Assembly: GCA_946902875.1 (NCBI GenBank)
Contig: OX336351.1
Span: 744,001-808,000 of the forward strand
Length of the DNA: 64,000 nt
Direction: 5' to 3'
From: Nematopogon swammerdamellus
Lineage: Eukaryota > Arthropoda > Insecta > Lepidoptera > Adelidae
Shown here one piece after another: positions 33,228-43,570 of the stretch. The notes below the pieces were generated by a model. The model ran no database searches. It had not been told where the DNA came from and saw only the letters and a program-made list of their open reading frames with translations. The translations under genes were made by a program, and so were the position numbers. Each line of letters begins with the position of its first letter. Position 1 is the stretch's first letter.

Positions 33228-33735
33228 TGGTTTTTTTATTTTTATGTAATCCGGCATGGATATCTGAGTCGGAGGGGCTAAAGCACATGGTCCGACCACC
33301 TTCAAACCCACCACCTCCCGAGCGCACCATCCTTGCGGATAGAACACGTCGTGTTGTCATTGTTAATGGTCCGACCAGCCAATATCACCTCCGAGAAGGT
33401 AGGTGCCACACCGGAGACTTCCCCGGATTGTTGGCTATACTGGACTAGAGAACACAATCGAGGGTGCTATGCGGCCATCTTACATCCAGTACGGTGGTAC
33501 CAACCCAGTTGGCTACAATTTGAGCCTACCACCAACCACCTACTAACATTGACTTCCTACTAAGGGGCAAGGGAAGGGACCTACAGTTTTATACGGGTTC
33601 CGATCCGAACGGTGAAGAAGCAGGTCTAGTAACATACATTTTTTAGTCAGAAAAACTCATTGGTACACGCCGACCGGATTCGCACCTTGGACCTCTCGCA
33701 TGAGAAGCCGATGCCCAAACCACTCGGCCACCCTC
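33228..33735 (-). mobile_element. SINE family B, near full length with internal insertion
   Basis: Reverse complement starts with the tRNA-like head (GGTGGCCGAGTGGTTTGGGC, then GTGCGAATCCGGTCGGCGTG) and ends TCCGGATTACATAAAAAT. It carries about 95 extra bases near 33290-33380 and an extra CCAACCACC duplication near 33535, so it is longer than the 400-bp copies at 16.9 and 52.3 kb. Confidence 0.85.
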
Positions 33736-33931
33736 CGCTTTATGTATGGGAGGTACTGGCAGGTGGCCGCGACGACGAGAGTACCTACACCGCTTCCTAC
33801 CACCTAGGTATATAAATATTATATAATGCTATAATGTTATAGTGTTATGGAGGAGTGAATAGATAGATTTTTTATGGGTAAAACCACGTAAAACAAAGTA
33901 TGGGCGGGCAGGAATAAATTATTGTTCTATG

Positions 33932-34048
33932 GTCCGTATACATAGAGGGTATACTCACGTCACGGTACGCTCAACTCAGTAAAGTCGTTCTCCAACCAAT
34001 ATCTTACTCGGGCGAGCGTACTCAAACTCTTTAAGTATACGGGCCTCA
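33932..34048. mobile_element. Possible small MITE
   Basis: GGTCCGTATAC at the left and GTATACGGGCC at the right are imperfect inverted repeats (10 of 11) about 117 bases apart. No clear target duplication. Confidence 0.35.
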
Positions 34049-34099
34049 AAGTATTAATAGACTAATGTTGTCAACGTCTTTTTGCTGCCTGCGTTAACT

Positions 34100-34770
34100 T
34101 TATTTACTTGAAATGAAATGAAATGAAATATATTTATTGTTGGCATATAGATACATAACATAACTTAAAAATAGATAAACATACGTCTTAAAATTAACAC
34201 TTTTTTTACATTTCACATTAAAACTAAACTAAGTAATAAATAACAAAAACAATAAAAAATTTGGCTGTGAAAGACCTGTAGAAAATAATTTAAAAAAGTA
34301 AACAGAGCAGAATAAAACTTAGATTAAGGATATTAATAACTAATATAAGAAAATAAATAGAAAAAAAAATTAAAATATTTATCTTTGCCGAACAAAGGTC
34401 TGGACGCAGCTTGTGACTTTCGTCGCAGATTTTAAGTCCAGCCTTATTTTAATTTATTGTGTTAGGTCGACAGATAGATAAATATTATATGGGAAAAAGA
34501 AATGATAATAATAATAAGAAAACAATTATTGTGTAACACGAATACGATATAGATACCTATATAAAAATTTTATCGTAAGTATAAAGGAAATAAAACATTA
34601 AAAGTTATATTGTAAACAAACAAAAAAAAAAATAAAAAAAAAAGATAATTAAATAATAAATGAATAAAAAAAATGCAAAAACTATCAAAATATATCAAAA
34701 TATCGTAAGTATAAAGGAAATAAAACATTAAAATGTTTTATTCTAAACAAACAAAAAAAAACTTCGAATC
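34100..34770. repeat. LINE tail plus A-rich tandem duplication
   Basis: (ATGAAATGAA)n followed by TATATTTATTGTTGGCAT looks like a reversed LINE 3' end. Further on, ATCGTAAGTATAAAGGAAAT is repeated at about 34571 and 34703 within a very A-rich stretch. No genes. Confidence 0.45.
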
Positions 34771-34913
34771 GTAGGATTTTGCTAAGTCGTGATATTTATA
34801 GACTTGAGTTCGACTCGGCTGAGGCGAGATTATTGTGAGTAGAACTTGTGAGTCTAGTCTCAAGCTATGTCTATTTATGCCAATTACGACTGAGGCCGAG
34901 TTTTGCCGAGCTA

Positions 34914-34970
34914 AAACTGAGAATATGACATATTCTCAGTTTACATTGCCTGTATACATTGTATACAGGC
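34914..34970. repeat. Two adjacent perfect palindromes
   Basis: AAACTGAGAATATG pairs with CATATTCTCAGTTT around one base (34914-34942), and GCCTGTATAC pairs with GTATACAGGC around ATT (34948-34970). They are separated by 5 bases. Confidence 0.9.
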
Positions 34971-35159
34971 CTAAGCGACAAAGCATAAATATGCAATTTT
35001 AAATTTTTCCTACCTAGGTATGTTTTTTTTTAAATAGTCGTTGCAGAACAACGGAGAACATTCTCATAAATTCAAACAAACCTGCAACGAAACTTTGGAA
35101 AGTTCAAAATTAATTCAATTCCAAACGCCCACCAAACAAAGCGAAAAAGCCTTTGGGAC

Positions 35160-35402
35160 ATCACGTGCCCGCCGGTTTGGGGGGAGGGGGTGGCGTTAAG
35201 TAAAATACAATATGGCACCCGGACATTTGTCGCGAGTGCGGCGCGCGGGGGCGGGCGGGCCGGCAGCTCGGCGGAACGTTTCCGTTTCCTAGCGACGACG
35301 GACGCGCCGGAAGTGGACGTCGCGCGTCGCCGCGCCGCGAGCGCGCCCCCCGGCGCCGCCTCACGTTTACGTTATCGACGCTAGGGGCGCTGCTGTGCCG
35401 AC
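35160..35402. promoter_or_regulatory. GC- and CpG-rich island
   Basis: About 240 bases with many CG dinucleotides (GCGCGCGGGGGCGGGCGGGC, GCGCCGCGAGCGCG), standing out from AT-rich surroundings. It includes a TTTCCTAGCGACGACGG stretch. This could be the promoter or first exon of an unseen gene, or a GC-rich repeat. No coding similarity. Confidence 0.4.
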
Positions 35403-35731
35403 TAGGCTTGCCAGATCTGATGTTAGCCTTCCCGGGACATGTATACTACTGCAGTCCTTCATAAATATGATGGCGAAAGAAAAGATCAATATTTTTCTGC
35501 TATAATTTTTACGGCGAACTTTTAGCGTTTGTTTTAAAGCGAGCAACTTTAGTAAGCAACACTACACTAAAATGAACGAAGGAAATTGCTAATTTGAGCA
35601 CTTCATCGGCATCTGGACTCTTCCCGGGATAAATTGCACTCTCCGGGACAAAATTACCCTTCGCCCGGGACACGAGACATTGGAACTTAGCCCGGGAAAA
35701 TCCCGGAAATCCCGGGCACCTGGCAAGCCTA
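35403..35731. mobile_element. hAT-type non-autonomous transposon with perfect 8-bp TSD
   Basis: Terminal inverted repeats TAGGCTTGCCAG / CTGGCAAGCCTA (12 bp, perfect) are bracketed by the 8-bp direct repeat GTGCCGAC at 35395-35402 and 35732-35739. The 329-bp interior is rich in CCCGGGA / TCCCGGG boxes and has no transposase. It inserted into the edge of the GC-rich island. Confidence 0.92.
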
Positions 35732-36049
35732 GTGCCGACTCTGTCCGCCATGGGGTAGGGTTACACCGGCAATGTTTACATCTCTACTGTCTGAGCTAAT
35801 GCACCGATGTACAAACTCCGCGCCGCCCCCGCCTCCTCTACCGCCGTGCGAACCCTTTCCGATATGAGGCGGAGTTTGAGACGAGCGGTAAACGCAAGCA
35901 CCGTTTTATTATAATCTAATCTGCCCAAAACGGGTCATTGCGAACCACCATCTTCCGACAAATTTTTGACGTAAATATTTTTCATTACACAAGACATAAC
36001 TTACCTCCTAGCAGTGTCCGCCAACTGTCCAAATAGTACTTACAATATT

Positions 36050-36325
36050 TTTGTCAGCCTCGTTAGTTCGGTGGTGGTGTGGATCGACGTCCGATCGTGA
36101 AATGAAGCACAACAAAGCGCGGTCAGAACATGCATGGGCGACCGTTCAACCGTTGAGGCGGGCCGTGGTTCGGAGTCCACGTAAAACTGTAGGGCACTTC
36201 CCTTCTCACTTTACTAGGTTTCAAGTCGTTCGGATTGGTACCACCGCATTGAACAAAGTCGAAGCATGTAAATAGTACGTGATTTCCAACAAGTTCAGTG
36301 TAGCCATGTGTAAAGTAAAACAAGA
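36050..36325 (+). mobile_element. SINE family A, old but near full length
   Basis: The diverged head still shows CAGCCTCGTTAGTTCGGTGG (tRNA-like) and GCGCGGTCAGAACATGCATG followed by GGCGACCG (5S-like). Body and tail follow (CGTAAAACTGTAGGGCACTT, TTGGTACCACCGCATTGAA, CAAGTTCAGTGTAGCC). Confidence 0.75.
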
Positions 36326-36329
36326 AATA

Positions 36330-36420
36330 ATAAAAACCGACAAATTGCGTGGTGGTACGGAACCCTCGGTGCGCGAGTCCGACTCGCACTTGACCGGTTT
36401 TATTTTTGTTGTTTTTCTTT
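36330..36420. repeat. Dispersed repeat end with ACGGAACCCTCGGTGCGCG motif
   Basis: GGTACGGAACCCTCGGTGCG then CGAGTCCGACTCGCACTTGA and CCGGTTTT; relatives are at 53785-53840 (other strand) and 56028-56085. This is the end of a widespread repeat, not a gene. Confidence 0.6.
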
Positions 36421-36561
36421 AGAGTTTGCAGTATAATCCGCTTTTACCATAGATCAAAATAAAATAAAAATAGATACTTGAAAAACACACGTTTCTATAA
36501 TAAATAGCATGTACTTATGTTATTGTAGGAATATTCTGTGAACATTTCAATCAGCTACTTA

Positions 36562-38721
36562 TTAACCGACTTCCAAAAAAGGAGGAGGTTCTCAATTCGT
36601 CTGTATGTTTTTTTTTTTTATTTTTTTTTTTATTTTTATTTTTTTGTATGTTTGTAACACGATTTCTCCGTCAATTGAGGGCCGATTTAGAAAATTCTTT
36701 TTTTGTTAGTTAGGTCATACTTCCGAGGTGGTCCCATTTCAATTTTATCGAAATTGGTTCAGTGGTTTTCGAAAAATCAGCATAATACTATGGTGTGTGG
36801 TTACCTTCAGCAAAACTTGTGATGTGGTCGTTTTCGGCAATTTTCAGTTTGATAAATTAGTATGGTGTGTGGTTACCTTCAGCAAAACATTTGTGATGTG
36901 GACTTATTCAGCAATTTGCAGTCTGACACATATGGCGAATAATTCTGTACCACTTCAATCGATTTCGATTATTCGATTTCGATTATTCTTTTTTATGTAA
37001 TATTACTAAAAAGAATGAAATAAAAACTGTTTTAAAAAATATTAAACCGATTTCCAAAAAACAAAAAAAAAAAACTAAAAAGTATTAAATACCTAATATT
37101 TTGAAATTTTCTCTGTCCTGTTGAAATACATGAATCGATATACTAGTGATACATATTCGGACCCTTGTTTCATGAATATTCTAAATTTGAAATTTTTTTA
37201 TTTTTTCCGACCGGCGTTTAATTTATTATGGTACCTGGCCAGTACCTACTGTACCGAGTACCATCGAGCTGGTTTGATGATGGAGACAGAAGGTGGCCAT
37301 AGGAACTCCTAAACTACACATGATAAACCCATCGTGTTTGGGCTCGTTGCATTTGTCTTCACGAGAAATTTACTTTAGACCTAAAAGATTCTCAATTCGA
37401 CGGTATGTTTTCTTTTTTTGGATGTTTGTTACGCGATTACTCCGTCAATTGTGGGCCGATTTTGAAAATTCTTTTTTTTTTTATTTGAAAGGGGATAACC
37501 CTGAGGTTTTTGAAGTGAAAACTTCTTTAGCGGCTCTTGGCACTTTTTTAGGTGGGTAAAAATGTATAACTCGCGACATCGCGTCAGCGTCATTTTTAAA
37601 ATGAAACCTTAAGTCATTGCGTTAAGGGTTAAGTTAGAGTGGCACGGGATCTGCCGGCACTCCCGGAGTGCAACTGTTAAGTAGGGTTCCGTAACACGTT
37701 TATGTCTGTCCATTCTACTAAGTTCTGCAAAATGAATGTAGGGTTCCGTAACATATGCATGTCTATCCGTTCTACTAAATTTTACAATTTTCAACCAAGG
37801 TCCTCCGACGGTTATTTTATAATAAAAGTAGGCTTCCGTAACACGTTTATGTCTGTCCATTCTACTAAGTTCTGCAACATCACCTACAACGTCCGTGATG
37901 TCAGCCCATAACACCAGTGCCATGTCAGTGCTTCCCCCTTTGATCGTGCTGACTACACTGAACTGGTCGGAAAACACAAACTATTTACATAGCCGTTTCG
38001 ACCGACGTTTAATTCAGTGCGGTGGTACCAACCCGGGAAGGTTAAACCCTACCACCAAGTAAAATTACGAGGGAAGGGACTTACAGTTTTACGAGGAATC
38101 CGAACCTTGGTCAGCCTCCAACGGTCAGCGGTCACCCATCTAAGTACTGACCGCACCCAGCGTTGCTTAAAATTCAATAGCGACAGTTGACTGTCTGCAC
38201 CACTGAGCTATCGAAGCTGACGTGGTCCTATTTTAATTGGGTCAAGATCGGATTGGAAAGCGAGGCGGAATCGCGAGGCCGAAGGCCGAGCGATTCCGCC
38301 GAGTACATTAATAGCAAAAAATTACTAAAAAAAACTGTGAAATAAAAAAAAAGTTTTAAAAAACATAAAACCGACTTCCTAAAAAAAGTAAAACTAAAAA
38401 ACTATTTAAAATAAAAATATAAAAACCGCCTTCAAAAATATATGAAATAAAAACCTAAAAAAAAAAACGAACCCTAGAGTTGAAGGCGGTGCTAAAAAGG
38501 CTACACAAATCACAAAGGATATTATCATCCGCTCATGTTTTCTTTCATGCATCATTTTTGCTTGCTTTAGCACCGCCTTCAACTCTAGGGTTGGTTTTTT
38601 TTTTTAGGTTTTTATTTCATATATTTTTGAAGGCGGTTTTTATATTTTTATTTTAAATAGTTTTTTAGTTTTACTTTTTTTAGGAAGTCGGTTTTATGTT
38701 TTTTAAAACTTTTTTTTTTTA
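36562..38721 (+). mobile_element. 2.2-kb composite foldback element, copy 1
   Basis: Starts TTAACCGACTTCCAAAAAAG and contains GTCAATTGAGGGCCGATTTA, AAAACTTGTGATGTGGTCG, GGTACCTGGCCAGTACCTAC, several TAGGGTTCCGTAACA boxes and an embedded minus-strand family A SINE (about 37880-38225). It ends in a hairpin with about 150-bp arms (38346-38494 / 38569-38720), whose last bases include GGAAGTCGGTT, the inverse of the start. No protein is recognised. Nearly identical to the copies at 39144 and 49042. Confidence 0.88.
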
Positions 38722-39143
38722 CTTTTCAAAAGACAGCCCTTAAAAGGTAGCACAGATGGACAGACGGCGTAGGCTTAGTATAGTAATATATAACACCCTA
38801 GAAAGCATGAAATAGTGTACCTAATTGCAGAATTTGATTTTTTTTACTTTTCTGTTGGCCTCCAGAGAATTCGAGCGATTAAATTCGATCGGCTATTGGG
38901 TCGGCGTTCAATAGTAGCGAAAAGTTTTGAATTTTTCATGAAAATTTGATGGAAGCCCTGAAGCGCGCCAGTTTGTTCAGTCCGCTGCGCTGTGTTGTTT
39001 TTTGAGCGTTTCTACTGAATACATTTATCTGTCTGTTTTTACAACGTCTGTTTGTTTTGTTCTGTTGACTGTTCGCAAGGATTAAGCGCGGAGAGACACA
39101 CTCGGCCAACGCTTCACAACAAAATAGCTGCTCGCGAGTGATG
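38722..39143. other. Spacer of the giant inverted repeat
   Basis: 422 unique-looking bases including GATGGACAGACGGCGTAGGC, a motif of dispersed lepidopteran-type repeats, and GGCTATTGGGTCGGCGTTCA. No ORF of note. Confidence 0.5.
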
Positions 39144-41343
39144 AAAAAAAAAAGTTTTAAAAAACATAAAACCGACTTCTTAAAAAAAGTAAAACTAAAA
39201 AACTATTTAAAATAAAAATATAAAAACCGCCTTCAAAAATATATGAAATAAAAACCTAAAAAAAAAAACCAACCCTAGAGTTGAAGGCGGTGCTAAAAAG
39301 GCTACACAAATCACAAAGGATATTATCATCCACTCATGTTTTCTTTCATGCATCATTTTTGCTTGCTTTACAAATCACAAAGGATATTATCATCCACTCA
39401 TGTTTTCTTTCATGCATCATTTTTGCTTGCTTTAGCACCGCCTTCAACTCTAGGGTTGGTTTTTTTTTTTAGGTTTTTATTTCATATATTTTTGAAGGCG
39501 GTTTTTATATTTTTATTTTAAATAGTTTTTTAGTTTTACTTTTTTTAAGAAGTCGGTTTTATGTTTTTTAAAACTTTTTTTTTATTTCACAGTTTTTTTT
39601 AGTAATTTTTTGCTATTAATGTACTCGGCGGAATCGCTCGGCCTTCGGCCTCGCGATTCCGCCTCGCTTTCCAATCCGATCTTGACCCAATTAAAATAGG
39701 ACCACGTCAGCTTCGATAGCTCAGTGGTGCAGACAGTCAACTGTCGCTATTGAATTTTAAGCAACGCTGGGTGCGGTCAGTACTTAGATGGGTGACCGCT
39801 GACCGTTGGAGGCTGACCAAGGTTCGGATTCCTCGTAAAACTGTAAGTCCCTTCCCTCGTAATCTTACTTGGTGGTAGGGTTTAACCTTCCCGGGTTGGT
39901 ACCACCGCACTGAATTAAACGTCGGTCGAAACGGCTATGTAAATAGTTTGTGTTTTCCGACCAGTTCAGTGTAGTCAGCACGATCAAAGGGGGAAGCACT
40001 GACATGGCGCTGGTGTTATTGGCTGACATCACGGTGATGTGATGTTGCAGAACTTAGTAGAATGGACAGACATAAACGTGTTACCGTCGGAGGACCTTGG
40101 TTGAAAATTGTAAAATTTAGTAGAACGGATAGACATGCATATGTTACGGAACCCTACATTCATTTTGCAGAACTTAGTAGAATGGACAGACATAAACGTG
40201 TTACGGAACCCTACCTAACAGTTGCACTCCGGGAGTGCCGGCAGATCCCGTGCCACTCTAACTTAACCCTTAACGCAATGACTTAAGGTTTCATTTTAAA
40301 AATGACGCTGATGCGATGTCGCGAGTTATACATTTTTACCCACCTAAAAAAGTGCCAAGAGCCGCTAAAGAAGTTTTCACTTCAAAAACCTCAGGGTTAT
40401 CCCCTTTCAAATAAAAAAAAAAAAGAATTTTCAAAATCGGCCCACAATTGACGGAGTAATCGCGTAACAAACATCCAAAAAAAAAGAAAACATACCGTCG
40501 AATTGACAATCTTTTAGGTCTAAAGTAAATTTCTCGTGAAGACAAATGCAACGAGCCCAAACACGATGGGTTTATCATGTGTAGTGTAGGAGTTCCTATG
40601 GCCACCTTCTGTCTCCATCATCAAACCAGCTCGATGGTACTCGGTACAGTAGGTACTGGCCAGGTACCATAATAAATTAAGCGCCGGTCGGAAAAGATAA
40701 AAAAATTTCAAATTTAGAATATTCATGAAACAAGGGTCCGAATATGTATCACTAGTATATCGATTCATGTATTTCAACAGGACAGAGAAAATTTCAAAAT
40801 ATTAGGTATTTAATACTTTTTAGTTTTTTTTTTTTTGTTTTTTGGAAATCGGTTTAATATTTTTTAAAACAGTTTTTATTTCATTCTTTTTAGTAATATT
40901 ACATAAAAAAGAATAATCGAAATCGAATAATCGAAATCGATTGAAGTGGTACAGAATTATTCGCCATATGTGTCAGACTGCAAATTGCTGAATAAGTCCA
41001 CATCACAAAAGTTTTGCTGAAGGTAACCACACACCATACTAATTTATCAAACTAAAAATTGCCGAATACGACCACATCACAAGTTTTGCTGAAGGTAACC
41101 ACACACTATAGTATTATGCTGATTTTACGAAAACCACTCAACCAATTTCGATAAAATTGAAATGGGACCACCTCGGAAGTATGACCTAACTAACAAAAAA
41201 AGAATTTTCTAAATCGGCCCTCAATTGACGGAGAAATCGCGTAACAAACATACAAAAAAATAAAAAAAAAAAAAATAAAAAAAAAAATAAAAAAAAACAT
41301 ACAGACGAATTGAGAACCTCCTCCTTTTTTGGAAGTCGGTTAA
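39144..41343 (-). mobile_element. 2.2-kb composite foldback element, copy 2 (inverted)
   Basis: Mirror image of copy 1, so that 36562-41343 is one giant inverted repeat with a 422-base spacer. It has an extra tandem copy of a 69-base piece in the hairpin loop (ACAAATCACAAAGGATATTA onward) that copy 1 lacks and copy 3 shares. The embedded SINE is on the plus strand at 39705-40045 with an intact tRNA/5S head. Confidence 0.88.
39705..40045 (+). mobile_element. SINE family A with intact tRNA/5S-like head
   Basis: CAGCTTCGATAGCTCAGTGG, then TGCAGACAGTCAACTGTCGC, is tRNA-like (A box). TTAAGCAACGCTGGGTGCGG and TCAGTACTTAGATGGGTGAC then CGCT is an almost unchanged piece of 5S rRNA (5S has AAGCAACATCGGGCGCGG and TCAGTACTTGGATGGGTGAC). 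Body GTAAAACTGTAAGTCCCTTC and tail GGTCGAAACGGCTATGTAAA follow. The same insertion is present in all three 2.2-kb elements, so it predates their amplification. Confidence 0.85.
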
Positions 41344-41394
41344 CAATGTGACGCACGTATAGGGTTACTGCTTACATATTTTCGTCAGTCAGTC

Positions 41395-41835
41395 AGTCAG
41401 TCAGTCAACGTGTAAGCGTCCACTGCTGGACATACGCCTATCCAGTTTTCCTCCAGCCCTTTCGGCCTTCAGCGATACGGAACCACTGCTTTTCCGTCGA
41501 AGTACTCATTGTCGTCGTCCCACCTGTCGGATGGTCTTCCCACACTAAGTTTTCCTCTCCACCGCCGCCGCCAGTGCAGTGTGCGGCTGCTCCAACGGTC
41601 ATCGTCTCTTCGGCTAACGTGCCCAGCCCACTGCCACTTGAGCTTAGCCACCCGGTGTCCAATATCGACTACTTTGGTGCGTCGGCGGATTGCCTCGTTA
41701 CGCACCATATCACGTAGCGATATTTCCAGCATTGCTCGCTCCATTGCCCGCTGGGCAGCTTTCAACCTTTGGACAACAGCGACCGTCAGAGTCCACGTTT
41801 CACATCCGTACGTCATAACCGGGAGGACACACTGG
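41395..41835 (-). pseudogene. RTE-type LINE RT C-terminus
   Basis: The minus strand encodes MTYGCETWTLTVAVVQRLKA, AQRAMERAMLEISLRDMVRN, TKVVDIGHRVAKLKWQWAGH and VGRPSDRWDDDNEYF, then AYVQQWTLTR near the tail and a (CAGT)n tail at 41388-41407. This is the hallmark C-terminal region of RTE-clade ORF2. Truncated on its 5' side. Confidence 0.88.
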
Positions 41836-42044
41836 TCATTAGTAGACGGGTCTTTAATATTTTCGTACAGACCTTAAAATCCGCCTGTCTGAAGAACGTC
41901 CGACTCAAGAACGAGGGATAGCAAACGAATACAAATTAATAGCCAAACGAAGGCGAACCGTGTTCAGAAAGTTGCCGGTACAATTGATGTATAATTTACT
42001 CGTAGGATGCTCTCACCAAACTCACTCAGTATATTATATGTTAT

Positions 42045-42133
42045 ATGCGAATGCGATCAAAAATTCACTGGCCTTCGGCGAGCTCGTTCGCTAGCATTCG
42101 TTCATCTGCATTATTTTTATTCTGCATCTGGTT

Positions 42134-42165
<32 letters not shown>

Positions 42166-42300
42166 TGTTAGGGTTGGAGGGTAAAACCTCACGACGTATC
42201 ACCAAGGGGGGGGGGGGGGGGGTGTTAGGGTTGGAGGGTAAAACCTCACGACGTATCACCAAGGGGGGGGGGGGGGGGGGGGGGGGTAAAAATGGCCTAA
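42045..42300. repeat. Poly-G minisatellite
   Basis: Three G runs of about 18-27 bases (from about 42137, 42207 and 42264) separated by two copies of TGTTAGGGTTGGAGGGTAAA then ACCTCACGACGTATCACCAA. The assembled length of such runs is unreliable. Confidence 0.85.
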
Positions 42301-42394
42301 AAACTCACGTGATTAAAGGACGACCCCTAAGCAGATTTAGAGGACGTGGGTACTGAGGAACCGCGTTCTATACCCTGATTCCAAATGCCAGTCA

Positions 42395-42835
42395 GTCTTA
42401 CCGTGTAAGCGTCCACTGCTGGACATACGCCTCTTCAATTTTCCTCCAGTCCTTCCGGTCTCCAGAACCATTGCTTTTCCGCCGAAGTACTTATTGTCGT
42501 CGTCCCACCTGGCGGATGGTCTTACCACACAACGTTTTCCTCTCCACCGCTGCCGCCACCAGTGTAGGACGCGCCTGCTCCAACGGTCGGCGTCTCTTCA
42601 GCTGACGTGCCCAGCCCTCTGTCACTTGAGCTACCCACCTTTCTTGGTCCAATATCGACTACTTTGGCGGTGCATCGGTTGATTGCCTCGTTACGCACCA
42701 TACCACGCAGCGATATTCCCAGCATGGCTCGCTCCATTGCTCGCTGGGCAACTTTCAACGTTGTTTCAACGTTTGGAAAATAGTGACCGTCAGAGTAGTA
42801 CTTAGTATAGGTATACCAGAATCTGATGGCAAATG
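42395..42835 (-). pseudogene. RTE-type LINE RT C-terminus, second copy
   Basis: Same region as 41.4-41.8 kb but more damaged: AQRAMERAMLGISLRGMVRN is clear, then frameshifts; WDDDNKYFGGKAMV and a CAGCAGTGGACGCTTACACG-type tail follow. The two copies differ, so they are separate insertions. Confidence 0.8.
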
Positions 42836-43084
42836 GGGAATGAAATTTCTATAGTAAGCAACCTAATAACTCTTAAACATACAAAGGTTGGCTGGAAGAA
42901 ATCCCTGTGAGGGATAAGTCAGCCTTCACTCCTCATCTTACTTATATAATGAGCTTGTTTCTGTTGTTACCACACATTCTTACGGATTTCAAAAGAAGGC
43001 CTAGGCTAGGACCTAGTCACTAGGTCCAATTTGATCCGTATTATTGCCCACTTTTTACTAAGTACATATTTTCTGGGTTTAATA

Positions 43085-43570
43085 GGTTTCTTTTTTAACC
43101 CCCGACGAAAAAAACGGAGGGGTGTGTGTGTGTGTGTCTGTCTGTGGCATCGTAGCTCCCAAACGGATGGACCGATTTGGATGCGGTTTTTTTTATTAGG
43201 AAGCCTGTTTAATCGGGATGGTTCTTAGCTATGTTTGTAATCAAGTAATAAAGTAATTAAGTAATAAAAAAAATAATTATCTTAAAAAGTGGACCGATTT
43301 GCATGCGGTTTTTTTTAAAAAGCTTGAAATAAAAGTTAAATTACAAATTTAAAAAACCCCCGACTCTTAAAAAGTCAAAAATAATTTCCGTTTACTTACT
43401 TAAAGGAGTCGGGGGACCGCTAAGTAAATTAAATATAAAGACTCAAAAGTTGCGCGGGAATTTACTTAGCGGTCTACCGACTCTTTAAGTAAGTAAACGG
43501 AAATTATTTTTGACTTTTTAAGAGTCGGGGGTTTTTTAAATTTGTAATTTAACTTTTAATCAACCCTACG
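43085..43570. mobile_element. Foldback element with CCCCCGACTC ends
   Basis: Starts TTTTTTAACCCCCGACGAAA with a (TG)n/(TCTG)n run and GCATCGTAGCTCCCAAACGG. A large hairpin follows: AACCCCCGACTCTTAAAAAG and ATTTCCGTTTACTTACTTAA (43355-43435) mirrored by 43458-43540 (GTAAGTAAACGGAAAT, CTTTTTAAGAGTCGGGGG). A related copy is at 63690-64000. No ORF. Confidence 0.8.

Noticed and set aside
39740..39820. Genuine 5S rRNA gene
   Set aside because: Only about 42 bases of the internal region are present; both ends of 5S are missing and the piece sits in a SINE head.
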